In this document: in pieces, positions 1 to 8,881 of the stretch | Numbering within the stretch: position 1 is the stretch's first letter | Layout of the letters: each line of letters begins with the position of its first letter | DNA from: DASQHW01 sp963837155 | GTDB taxonomy: Bacteria; Actinomycetota; Acidimicrobiia; IMCC26256; PALSA-610 | DNA: 64,000 nucleotides | Reading direction: 5' to 3' | Assembly: GCA_963837155.1 (NCBI GenBank) | Contig: CAWIMB010000002.1 | Span: forward strand, 124,001 to 188,000 | Program-made: the position numbers and the translations under genes | The notes under the pieces: model-generated | Databases searched by the model: none | Told to the model about the DNA's origin: nothing | The model's input: only the letters and a program-made list of their open reading frames with translations

Positions 1-1608
1 GACCACACGCCACCGTCGGTCCCGACCGGCCTCAGCGCGACCGCCCCACAGTGCACACGCGTCGACCTCAGCTGGAGCGCATCGACCGACACCGGGGGCG
101 CGGGCCTCTTCTACTACCGCGTGTTTCGCAATGGCGCGTTCCGCGCGCAAGTCGATGCCCCCTCGACGTCGATGAGCGACGCATCGGTGATGGGCGCGAG
201 CACGTATTCGTACACCGTCACCGCGGTCGACCGGAACCTCAACGAGTCGGCGCCGAGCGCGGCGAAGGTCGCGACCACGCCGCCCTGCGCGCAGAACGGC
301 ACCTGGGCAAAGGGCATCGGCGGTCCGGGCGTCGACATCGCGTCGGCAAATGCCGTCGACCGGGCCGGAAACCTCGTCGTCGTCGGCCGGTTCACCGGCG
401 ACACGAACCTCGGCGGCGCGACCTTGCACAGCGCGGGCGGCTTCGATGCGTTCGTCGCCAAGTACGCGAGCGACGGCACGCACCTGTGGTCGAAGCGTTT
501 CGGCGGCACCGACACGTACGACATGGCGAACGGCGTCGCGATCGACAGCGCCGGCAACATCATCGTCGTCGGCAGCTTCTCGGCCGACGCGAGCTTCGGT
601 GGCGCGACGCTCGCGAGCAAGGGCGCGGCCGACGTGTTCGTCGCGAAGCTCTCGCCGAACGGTGATCATCTCTGGTCGAACCGCTACGGCGACACACAGT
701 ACGACACTGCGAACACCGTTGCCGTCGACGCGTCCGACAACATCATCGTCGGCGGCACGTTTCAAAACGGACAGCGGGGCGTCAGCTTCGGCGGTGCAGT
801 GTTCACGGTGCCGAACCAGTCGTACGACGGCTTCGTCGCGAAGTACTCATCCGCCGGTCAACATGTGTGGTCGAAGCAATTGCATGCCGACTACCTCGGA
901 CGCGTCAACGCGGTCGCGACCAACGCGGCCGGCGACATCGCACTGGCCGGGTACTTCGACGGTCACGCCGACGCCGGCGGCGGCACGATGACGAGCGCCG
1001 AGTGGTCCGGCGACGGATTCGTCGCGGTGTGGACGGCGGCCGGCACCCACCGCTGGTCCCATCACTTCGGCAACAGCACCAACCAGGACGAGGCGCGCGA
1101 CGTCGCGTTCGACGGCGGGGGCAACGTCGTGCTCGTCGGCGAGTACGGCGGATCGGTCGACTTCGGCGGCCGTACGCTCGGCGGCGACGCGGCCGGGAAC
1201 GCGTTCGTCGCGAAGTACACCAGCACCGGCGCGCTGTCCTGGGTGAACGGGTACGGCGGCAAGCGGGATTTCGACGTCGCCGCGAGCGTGGCGATCGCGC
1301 CCGGAGATGCACTCGTGGTCACCGGCACGTTCAACGCCAACGCGAGCACCCCGGCCAACTTCGGGGGCGCGTCGTTCTCGGGCGCGGGTGGCGCCGATGT
1401 GTTCGTCGCCAAATACAGCGCGAGCGGCGCGCACGTCTGGTCGAGCCCGCACGGCGGCGCCGGTTCAGAGAATGCGAACGCGGTCGCGGCCGACGCGTCC
1501 GGCGCGCCATTCGTCGCGGGGACGTTCAGCGGGAGCGGTCAGTTCAACGGACGCACGCTCACGGCTTCCGGATCACTGGACGGCTTCGTGATGAAGCTCG
1601 CGTCGTAG
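1..1608 (+). CDS. FN3 + seven-bladed SBBP propeller protein (5' partial)
   Basis: The reading frame is open from base 1, so the start and signal peptide lie outside the window. The visible part begins inside a fibronectin type III domain (SWSASTD, then VDRNLNESAPS) that ends near base 285. It is followed by seven SBBP-type beta-propeller repeats. Each has a core like GNxxVVGxFxG, then FGGxxL, then DAFVAKY and HxWSKRFGG, with VVVGRFTG, IVVGSFSA, IVGGTFQN, LAGYFDG, VLVGEYGG, VVTGTFN and FVAGTFSG marking the blades. The two next genes share this architecture. It is probably an exported or surface beta-propeller protein. Its ligand is unknown. The family call is secure and the function is not. 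Confidence 0.85.
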   Translation, partial: DHTPPSVPTGLSATAPQCTRVDLSWSASTDTGGAGLFYYRVFRNGAFRAQVDAPSTSMSDASVMGASTYSYTVTAVDRNLNESAPSAAKVATTPPCAQNGTWAKGIGGPGVDIASANAVDRAGNLVVVGRFTGDTNLGGATLHSAGGFDAFVAKYASDGTHLWSKRFGGTDTYDMANGVAIDSAGNIIVVGSFSADASFGGATLASKGAADVFVAKLSPNGDHLWSNRYGDTQYDTANTVAVDASDNIIVGGTFQNGQRGVSFGGAVFTVPNQSYDGFVAKYSSAGQHVWSKQLHADYLGRVNAVATNAAGDIALAGYFDGHADAGGGTMTSAEWSGDGFVAVWTAAGTHRWSHHFGNSTNQDEARDVAFDGGGNVVLVGEYGGSVDFGGRTLGGDAAGNAFVAKYTSTGALSWVNGYGGKRDFDVAASVAIAPGDALVVTGTFNANASTPANFGGASFSGAGGADVFVAKYSASGAHVWSSPHGGAGSENANAVAADASGAPFVAGTFSGSGQFNGRTLTASGSLDGFVMKLAS

Positions 1609-1621
1609 GGGGACGGCTCGC

Positions 1622-3604
1622 ATGCGTGGGGGAGCGAGCTTGGTCATCGCGGCAGTGACACTCATCGGCGCATCTGCCGCGCCGGCCCTTGCCGCGCCAA
1701 CGCATACCCCGGTGATGTTGCTCGCCCCAACGTGGGTCTCGTCGTCGGCGACAGCGAGCTCGATCACGCTCACGTGGACCGATCCGAACAAGAGCGAGTC
1801 GGGATACGCAGTCGAGCGCCGCACGACGGGCGCGTTCGCCGAGGTGGCGCGGCCGGGACGCAACAAGACGTTCTTCACCGACAAGGGGTTGGCGGCGGGC
1901 ACGACCTACACGTACCGGGCACGTGCACGCGGGAAGCGGAAGACGTTTTCTGCGTTTTCGGCAGAGCGGTCGGTCACGACGCAAGGCTCGACTGTAGACA
2001 CCACCAAGCCGACGGTGCCCGCGAACCTCGCCGCAACTGCACCGGCGTGCGACATGGTCGCGTTGACGTGGAGCGCGTCGAGCGACAGTGGCGGCGCTGG
2101 GCTGCGGGGCTACAAGCTTTACCGCGGCACAACACTCGTGAAAGAGATTGCGGTGCCGGCGACGTCGACCACTGATGCCGGTCGGTCGGCGTCGACCGCG
2201 TACACCTACCGCGTCTCCGCGATCGACAGTGCCAACAACGAGTCAGCCCAGAGCAGCGCCGCGAGCACGACCACGCCCGCTTGCCCGCTCCCCGGCGGTT
2301 GGGCCCAGCGTGAGGGCGGAACCGGGAACGAGGTTGCGAGAAGAACTGCCGTCGACGCGAGCGGCAACATCTACGTCGTCGGGAACTTCACGGGCACGAC
2401 GAACCTCGGCGGCGCGACGTTCGCCAGCGCCGGTTCGGGCGATGCGTTCGTCGCAAAGTACGCGCCCGACGGCACGCATCTCTGGTCCAAGCGGTTCGGG
2501 AGCGGCGCCAATGATTCCGCCGAGGACGTCGCGATCGACGCGTCCGGCAATCTCGTCGTCGTCGGTGGCTTCGCCCAGACCGTGAACTTCGGGGGCGGCG
2601 CGCGCACGAGCATGGGCTCGGGCGACATCTTCATCGCCAAATATGCGCCCGACGGGTCGCACCTGTGGTCGAAGACCTTCGGCGGCGCCGATTATGACCA
2701 AGCGTTGACCGTTGCGATCGATGGCGCCGGAAACATCGTCGTCGGCGGAGTCTTCACGATGACGGCCAGCTTCGGCGGCGCACCGTTGTCGACGCCGTAC
2801 CCCACGTCGAACGCAACCGACGACGTCTTCCTTGCCAAGTACACGCCGAACGGCGACCACGTGTGGTCCAAGGAGTTCCTCACCTCGGGTGTGCTCGGAA
2901 AGATCAACGCAGTGGCCGCCGATGCGACCGGGAACATCGCGATCACCGGCGACTTCGTCGGTGCCGCCGACTTCGGCGGCGGTGAGGTCTGGAGCAACCA
3001 AGCATCGGTGGACGGTTTCGTGGCGATGCTTGCCCCCACAGGTGTGCACCGCTGGTCCCGATCGTTCGGCGGAAGCTCTGCCGATTCGGGCGACGGCATT
3101 ACCTTCGACAGTGCCGGCAACGTCGTGGTGGTCGGTGGATTCGCGTCCGCGGTCGACTTCGGCGGCGGGCCGCTCGCCGGGGACGGCGGTGGCAACGGAT
3201 TCGTCGCGAAGTACACGAACACCGGTCGTCATCTCTGGTCGCGTGCGCTCGGTGGGAAGCTCACGAACGACAGTGCGACCGACGTCGCGCTCGGCAGCGG
3301 CGACGCCGTGGCCATCACCGGGTACTTCGGTGCGACCGACGCGTGGCCGGCGAGCTTCGGCGGTCCGTCGTTCTCGGGGCTCGGCGGCCGCGATGTGTTC
3401 GTCGCCAAGTACACAGCCGCGGGTGCGCACGTGTGGTCCGAGATGTACGGAGGGGCCGGCAACGAAAACGCATCGGGGATCGCGCTCGACGCCGCCGGCG
3501 CGGTCGTCGTCGTCGGTGGCCTCAGTGAGCCCGCCACCTTCAACGGGCGCTCCTTGACCAGTGCCGGTGGCGTCGACGTCTTTCTCATGAAGCTCGAGCG
3601 GTAG
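1622..3604 (+). CDS. Secreted FN3-FN3-seven-bladed SBBP propeller protein
   Basis: The 660-residue product has a Sec signal peptide (basic MRGG, hydrophobic core, cut near ALAA at about residue 24). Two fibronectin III domains follow (about 35-122 and 128-220), then seven SBBP propeller repeats (about 225-660) with alternating GNxxVVGxF, DFGG and FVAKYxxxGxHxWS motifs. Seven repeats match one closed seven-bladed propeller. ATG lies 13 nt after the previous stop, behind a purine-rich stretch, so the gene is probably cotranscribed with its neighbours. No LPxTG anchor or C-terminal hydrophobic tail is visible, so secretion rather than anchoring is inferred. A binding or adhesion role is a guess from the fold. 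Confidence 0.88.
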   Translation: MRGGASLVIAAVTLIGASAAPALAAPTHTPVMLLAPTWVSSSATASSITLTWTDPNKSESGYAVERRTTGAFAEVARPGRNKTFFTDKGLAAGTTYTYRARARGKRKTFSAFSAERSVTTQGSTVDTTKPTVPANLAATAPACDMVALTWSASSDSGGAGLRGYKLYRGTTLVKEIAVPATSTTDAGRSASTAYTYRVSAIDSANNESAQSSAASTTTPACPLPGGWAQREGGTGNEVARRTAVDASGNIYVVGNFTGTTNLGGATFASAGSGDAFVAKYAPDGTHLWSKRFGSGANDSAEDVAIDASGNLVVVGGFAQTVNFGGGARTSMGSGDIFIAKYAPDGSHLWSKTFGGADYDQALTVAIDGAGNIVVGGVFTMTASFGGAPLSTPYPTSNATDDVFLAKYTPNGDHVWSKEFLTSGVLGKINAVAADATGNIAITGDFVGAADFGGGEVWSNQASVDGFVAMLAPTGVHRWSRSFGGSSADSGDGITFDSAGNVVVVGGFASAVDFGGGPLAGDGGGNGFVAKYTNTGRHLWSRALGGKLTNDSATDVALGSGDAVAITGYFGATDAWPASFGGPSFSGLGGRDVFVAKYTAAGAHVWSEMYGGAGNENASGIALDAAGAVVVVGGLSEPATFNGRSLTSAGGVDVFLMKLER

Positions 3605-3614
3605 GGGAGAAGCA

Positions 3615-5600
3615 GTGCGGCACGGAAGACTCGCAATGATCGTCGTGGTGGCGGTGGTCGGAGCCGCCGCGCCGGCCGTCGCCGCACCAACGCGCAAGCC
3701 GGCCGCACCGTTGAACGCGCCCGGTTCGGTCACCGCCAGCGCGTTGTCGTCGAACTGGGTGCAGATCAGTTGGACCGACACGAACACCAAGGAGCGCGGC
3801 TACACGGTTGAGCGCGGCCTGAGCGCAAACGGGCCGTTCACCGAGATCGCGCGGCCCGGCCGCAAGGAGCTCCGCGCGTTCGACACCGTCGCGCCGAGCA
3901 CGACGTACTTCTATCGAGTGCTCGCGCGCGGCAGCGGCAAGGCGGTGTCGCCGTGGTCGCCGGTTGTGAGCGCGACGACGCCCAAGGGAGGCGACCGCTA
4001 TCCGCCGACGGTTCCCAAAGACGTGACGGTGCAAGCTACTGCATGCGACCAGGTGTTCGTGCAGTGGACGGCGTCGACCGACAGCTCCGGCGTGAAGGGC
4101 TATAACGTACGGCGCGGAACGATGACACAGTTCCTCTCGGGTCAGTACGCGGTCTCCCTGACCGACACGGTGCCGGCGGGAACGTCGACGTACACCGTGA
4201 CGTCGATCGACATCTACGACAACGAATCGGCACCGAGCGCACCGGTCTCGATCACGCCGCCGCCGTGCCCCGGACCGGGATCGTGGGCACTGCGTTTTGG
4301 CGGCACCGGCCACGAGGTCGTGCGCGGGACGGCCGCGGATGCGTCGGGAAACGTGTATGTCGTGGGCCGGTTCTACGGTGACGCCAACTTCGGTGGAACC
4401 ACGCTGCACAACGCGGGACAAGACGATGCGTTCCTCGCCAAGTTCGCAAGCGACGGCTCCCCGTTGTGGGCGAAGAACATTGGTGGGACAGACTCCGACA
4501 TCGCAAACGCGGTCGCAGTCGACAGCCACGGGAATGCGATCGTCGTCGGAGCGTTCCGGGGAAAGGTCAGCTTCGGCAGTGACACCTACACCAGTGCGGG
4601 CCAGGACGCGTTTGTCGCGAAGTTCTCGCCGGCCGGCGCGTACCTGTCGTCCGACCATTTCGGCGCCTCGGCGCAGGCGCACGCAGTGGCCGTCGACCGC
4701 CAAGACAACGTGATTCTCGGCGGCACGTTCCAGGGCACGGTGAACTTCAGCAGCCCCGCGTTGGTGGCGTACGGCGGCCCGCACTCCCTCGTCGTCGACG
4801 GCTTCGTCGTCAAGTACGACGCGGCCGGTAAGCGCTCGTGGTCGCGACAGCTGCACGACAATTATCAGGGCGACGTTGCGGGCGTGGCGACCGATGCCAC
4901 CGGCAACATCGCGGTGACCGGATCCATCGACGGGGGCGCCGATCTTGGTGCTGGTCCCATCTATAGCCACAACACGTCGGCGGACCCATACATCCTCATG
5001 CTTTCGCCCGCTGGTCAGCACCGGTGGTCGCGTTCGTTCGGTGACAGCTTCGACGACTGGGGCGCGGGCGTCGCGATCGACAAGGTCGGCGACGTCGTGG
5101 TCACCGGAAAGATCGCGGTTGCGGCCGACTTCGGCGGCGGCGACAAATGGACGGGCGGCGGGGCGGGCGACGTGTTCGTCGCCAAGTACTCCAACAGCGG
5201 GGCCTACCGATGGGCCCATGTCTGGGGCAGCAAGCTGGACACCGACGACGCGAAGAGCGTGGCGATCGACGACGCCAACAACATCGTCATCGCGGGATCG
5301 ATATACGCCTCGGTGGCGTGGCCCGCAACGTTCGGGGGCCCGCAGTTCACCGGCGCGGCTCCTTACAACGCGGGGCGAGATGCGTTCGTCGCCAAATACA
5401 CACCCGGTGGTGCGCACGTGTGGTCGTACGTCTTCGGTGGTCCGAACGGCACGGGCAGCGATGACGCGACGGGTGTTGCGGTTGACCCCGCGGGGCGTGC
5501 GTTCGTCGCGGGCGGCTTCTCGACGACGTTGCGTTTCCCCGGCACGACGCTCACGAGTGCTGGCGGCCTCGACGGATTTCTCATGAGACTCGACCCGTAA
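3615..5600 (+). CDS. Secreted FN3-FN3-seven-bladed SBBP propeller protein
   Basis: A 661-residue paralogue of the preceding gene, starting at a GTG with GGGGAGA upstream. It has a signal peptide (about residues 1-24, ending AVAAPT), FN3 domains at about 32-120 and 130-222, and seven propeller repeats marked by VYVVGRFYG, IVVGAFRG, ILGGTFQG, AVTGSIDG, VVTGKIAV, VIAGSIYA and FVAGGFST. The last blade ends in GGLDGFLMRLDP just before the stop, as in its paralogues. The 10-nt gap to the previous gene implies one operon. Some blades have lost the strict FGG motif, so the copies are diverging rather than being recent duplicates. Confidence 0.88.
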   Translation: MRHGRLAMIVVVAVVGAAAPAVAAPTRKPAAPLNAPGSVTASALSSNWVQISWTDTNTKERGYTVERGLSANGPFTEIARPGRKELRAFDTVAPSTTYFYRVLARGSGKAVSPWSPVVSATTPKGGDRYPPTVPKDVTVQATACDQVFVQWTASTDSSGVKGYNVRRGTMTQFLSGQYAVSLTDTVPAGTSTYTVTSIDIYDNESAPSAPVSITPPPCPGPGSWALRFGGTGHEVVRGTAADASGNVYVVGRFYGDANFGGTTLHNAGQDDAFLAKFASDGSPLWAKNIGGTDSDIANAVAVDSHGNAIVVGAFRGKVSFGSDTYTSAGQDAFVAKFSPAGAYLSSDHFGASAQAHAVAVDRQDNVILGGTFQGTVNFSSPALVAYGGPHSLVVDGFVVKYDAAGKRSWSRQLHDNYQGDVAGVATDATGNIAVTGSIDGGADLGAGPIYSHNTSADPYILMLSPAGQHRWSRSFGDSFDDWGAGVAIDKVGDVVVTGKIAVAADFGGGDKWTGGGAGDVFVAKYSNSGAYRWAHVWGSKLDTDDAKSVAIDDANNIVIAGSIYASVAWPATFGGPQFTGAAPYNAGRDAFVAKYTPGGAHVWSYVFGGPNGTGSDDATGVAVDPAGRAFVAGGFSTTLRFPGTTLTSAGGLDGFLMRLDP

Positions 5601-5612
5601 GGAGTGCAAGGA

Positions 5613-6080
5613 ATGCACGCTCGTATGTCATGGATGACACCGGGCCTCGCCGTCGCCGCTTGCGCGTCGGCGTTACCCGCGGGAGCGGCGCCGACGCGGA
5701 CGACGGTGGTGCTGAACGCGCCCGGCTCGGCGCGGGCGACGGCCTTGTCGTCGGATTTCGTGCAGGTCAGCTGGACCGACACGAACACCAAAGAAACCGG
5801 CTACGTGGTCGAGCGAGCAATGAACGCGAGCGGCCCATTCAGCGAGGTCGCCACAACTCGCCGCATTGTCGATGCGATCGGGGATCTCGTAGCCGCCAAT
5901 TCGACGTACTTCTATCGCGTGCGGGCGAAGGGCAAGCGCAACGTGTACTCGCCGTATTCGACAACCGTGAGCGCGACCACGCCGAAGGCCGGCGACTTCA
6001 GCACCTCGGTGCGCTTCGCCGGTCGGACGCTCACAACCGCTGGCGGCCTCGACGTGTGCATCGTGAAAATCGACTCGTAG
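5613..6080 (+). CDS. Internally deleted FN3/propeller paralogue
   Basis: A short member (about 155 residues) of the tandem family. The start chosen is the ATG with AAGGAG 8 nt upstream; a GTG 9 nt earlier is possible. It has a signal peptide, one FN3 domain (about 30-125), and then jumps from TTPKAGD straight to the last propeller strand (FAGRTLTTAGGLD, ending KIDS). The second FN3 domain and nearly all seven blades are missing, but the reading frame is kept across the junction. This indicates an in-frame internal deletion in an ancestral full-length gene. Its 5' end is nearly identical in DNA to that of the next gene. It may be a minimal secreted FN3 protein or a decaying copy. Confidence 0.75.
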   Translation: MHARMSWMTPGLAVAACASALPAGAAPTRTTVVLNAPGSARATALSSDFVQVSWTDTNTKETGYVVERAMNASGPFSEVATTRRIVDAIGDLVAANSTYFYRVRAKGKRNVYSPYSTTVSATTPKAGDFSTSVRFAGRTLTTAGGLDVCIVKIDS

Positions 6081-6092
6081 GGACAGCAAGGA

Positions 6093-8118
6093 ATGCACGC
6101 TCGCATGTCATGGATGACGCTCGGCCTCGCGGTCTTCGCTTGGGCGTTTGCGTTAACGGCCGGCGCGCCGGCATTCGCAGCGCCCACGCGCACGCCGGTC
6201 GTGCTGAACGCACCGGCGTCGGTGCGGGCGACCGCGTTGTCGTCGATGCTCATCCAAGTCGACTGGACCGACACGAACACCAAGGAGGCCGGCTACTCGG
6301 TCGAGCGCGGTGCGAGCGCGAGCGGTCCCTTCAGCGAGGTTGCGAAGCTGCGGCGGAACAAGACGTCGTTCACCGATGCGCCGTTGACCGCCAACACGAC
6401 CTACTTCTATCGGGTGCGGGCGCGTGGCAAGCGCAACGTGTTCTCGCCGTACTCGCCTGTCGCGAGTGGAAAGACCTTGGGATCGGCGACCGACCGGACC
6501 AGGCCGACAGTGCCGGTTGGCATCCAGACGACGACGATGAGCTGTAGCCAGATCGATGTGCGTTGGGGTTCGTCGACCGATGCCGGCGGATCGGGGTTGC
6601 GCGGCTACAAGCTGTTTCGCAACGGCGCGTTCGTGAAAGAGATCGCCGCACCGGCGACGTCCACAAGCGACGTGTCCCTCGCGCCGTCGACGGCCTACTC
6701 GTACACGGTCAGCGCGATCGACAATGCCGGGAACGAGTCGGTGCCCAGCACGGCTGGGACCGGCACGACGTTCACCTGCCCGAGTCCGAGCACCGTCGTG
6801 CGGCGCTTCGGCGGCAGCGGCCACGACATCGCGAGCCGCAACACGGTTGCGCCGGACGGCAGCGAGGTCATCGTCGGATCGTTCACCGGTACCGCCGACT
6901 TCGGCGGCACGACGCTCACGACCACCGGCCTCGCTGACGGCGACGCGTTCGTCGCCAAGTACGCGCCTGATGGCTCACTCGCCTGGGCGAAACAGTTGGG
7001 GAGCCCGACCGGCCGTGGCGACTCGGCCAAGGACGTCGCGATCGACGGGCAGGGCAACGTGGTCGTCGTCGGCCAGTTCATGGACACCGTGAACTTCGGC
7101 GGCGGCAACCTCACGAGCGCCGGCGGCTGGGACATCTTCGTCGCCAAGTTCACGGCCGGCGGCGCGCACGTGTGGTCCAAGCGTTTCGGCGCGGCCGGCG
7201 ACGATCTCGGCGACGCGATTGCGGTGGACGCGAGCGACAACATCATGATCGGCGGCGGCTTCATCGAAACCGTGAGCTTCGGCGGTGCGCCGCTGGTCTC
7301 GACGAAAGTCACGACGTGGACGTCCATGATGGATCCGTTCGTCGCGTCGTTCACGCCGGCCGGAGTGCACCGCTGGTCGAAGAGTTTCGCAACCGGCAAC
7401 GGCATGGTGTTGGGCCTCGCCGTCGACCGCGGCGGCGACGTCGCGCTCGACTGGCTACGGCGCCGGGGCCATCGACCTCGGCGCCGGAAGCGGCTCGCTG
7501 TTCGACGATCGAGCGGTGTTTGTCGTCCGGCTCTCGGCAACGGGCGCGCACCGTTGGTCGTGTGTGTTCGGCACCGACTTCAGCGGCGATTACGGCCGCA
7601 GCGTCGCGTTCGACCACGCCGGCAACGTGGTGCTTGCCGGCGAGATCGGCGGACCGGTCAGCGCCGGTGGTCCGGTATTGCAGGCCGACGGCGCGGGCAG
7701 GGGTTCATCGCGAAGTACGCCGCCGCGAGTGGCGCGCACATGTGGTCCCGCACGGTCGGTGGCTGGGGCAGCATGGACGCTGCGCACGGTGTCGCGGTCG
7801 ACAGCGCGGATGCCGTCGTCGTCACCGGCTACTTCTCCGGGACGACGAAGCCCGACTGGGGCATGAACTTCGGCGGGCCGCCACTGACGAGTTCGGGAGA
7901 GCGGGACGCGTTCGTCGCCAAGTACACGAGCCAGGGCGCGCACGTGTGGTCGAAGCGGTTCGGGGGCGCCGACGCCGATATCGGTTGGAGCGTCGCGATC
8001 GACGCGAACTGGCGCGGTGCGCGTGGCAGGCAGCTTCACCGGACTCGCCGAATTCGACGGCCATGTGTTGACCAGCGCATGGGGCATCGACGGATTCGTG
8101 CTGAAGCTCGCGCCGTAG
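6093..8118 (+). CDS. FN3-FN3-SBBP propeller protein, frameshifted
   Basis: Fifth tandem paralogue, with a signal peptide (MHARMSWM...), two FN3 domains (about 35-125 and 135-225) and SBBP blades. The frame breaks near base 7445, where the repeat continues one frame over as TGYGAGAIDLG and FVVRLSATGAHRWS. It returns near 7700 (FIAKYAAASGAH) and breaks again near 8015, ending as GSFTGLAEFDGH and LKLAP at the stop 8116-8118. With these shifts repaired the gene has the same seven repeats as its siblings. Three indels could mean pseudogenisation, but the motifs stay intact in every frame, so assembly error is as likely. The last gene of the array. Confidence 0.72.
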
Positions 8119-8124
8119 CGCTTC

Positions 8125-8175
8125 CTTCACGTTGCCGCTCATGGCGCTGCGCGCCGGGCCGCTGGGCCCCGCCTC
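8125..8175. repeat. Interspersed repeat family 2, copy 1
   Basis: A 51-bp stretch just after the propeller array that matches 62662-62712 at roughly 40 of 51 positions by hand alignment (shared cores GGCGCT, CCGCT, GGCCCCG, CTCG). This copy is intergenic. The other copy lies inside the 3' end of the TetR gene. Confidence 0.5.
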
Positions 8176-8177
8176 GG

Positions 8178-8200
8178 GCGGCGCACGATACGTGCGCCGC
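8178..8200. terminator. Bidirectional hairpin between convergent genes
   Basis: A perfect 10-bp inverted repeat, GCGGCGCACG and CGTGCGCCGC, with an ATA loop. It lies between the stop of the propeller array and the stop of the convergent DUF4389 gene. There is no U-tract, which is common for actinobacterial terminators. Position and symmetry suggest it serves both strands. Confidence 0.6.
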
Positions 8201-8211
8201 TGATCCTCGGC

Positions 8212-8811
8212 TCAGTCCAGGTTGAACGGCGGGTATACGTCGGTCAGCAGGAAGCAGTACGCCTGGAACCGTAGCGACCAGCGCGTGACGCCGAGCACGA
8301 AGTTGCGCATTCCTTCCGGCCACTTGCCTGTGAACAGCACCGCGAAGAAGGCGATGAACACGACGACCGACGCCGCGAGATAGAGGAACGCGAGCGCGAT
8401 GACGTGCGGGATGATGAGAATGAACCGGAATCCCACCGTGAGTCGATTGCGGTTCTCCAGCTCGGGTTGGAAGTTGACCTGCAGCCGCGGATACTCGCCC
8501 CCATCCGTGGGCGTCGTCGCGAACGCGAACGGCGGGTACTCCTCCTGCAGGAACGCCGCGTAGAACGACGTGCGCATCGAGTACCGCACGTACAGCGCTT
8601 GGATGTTCGCCAGGCCGTCGGGCAGCTTGCCGGTGAACAGGATGGCGAACCACGAGATGAGTACGACGACTTCGGAGACGAGCTGCAGGGCGTACAACAC
8701 GATGAAATGAGGGATCGCGAGGAACCACTGCACGAGTGGTCGCCAGTTGGCGATCTTCTCGGGTGGATCGAACGTGAAGCTTGCCGGATACGCAGCGCTG
8801 TCGGGTTGCAT
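8212..8811 (-). CDS. DUF4389 membrane protein
   Basis: A 199-residue protein starting at the ATG at 8811 (MQPDSAAYPA). Two similar halves each carry a hydrophobic segment and the DUF4389 hallmarks: WFLAIPH, LFTGKLPDG, VRYSMRTSFY in the first half, and LIIPHVIAL, LFTGKWPEGM, TRWSLRFQAY in the second. DYPPF-like motifs (EEYPPFAF, DVYPPFNLD) end each half. The family is a membrane protein of unknown function common in actinobacteria. The gene is 70 nt downstream of the Rieske-ThDP gene on the same strand, so it may be the last cistron of that transcript. Confidence 0.85.
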   Translation of the reverse strand: MQPDSAAYPASFTFDPPEKIANWRPLVQWFLAIPHFIVLYALQLVSEVVVLISWFAILFTGKLPDGLANIQALYVRYSMRTSFYAAFLQEEYPPFAFATTPTDGGEYPRLQVNFQPELENRNRLTVGFRFILIIPHVIALAFLYLAASVVVFIAFFAVLFTGKWPEGMRNFVLGVTRWSLRFQAYCFLLTDVYPPFNLD

Positions 8812-8881
8812 CGGGCCTCCCTGCGAGATGACCTGCGAGACGCTACTGCGTAGCCGCCGACAGTGCGCAGATGCCGCACTC

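Noticed and set aside
51..665. Long Arg-rich open frames opposite or overlapping the propeller genes
   Set aside because: High GC makes long alternative frames common; their translations are Arg/Pro/Ala-rich without any domain motif, and the main frame carries conserved repeats.
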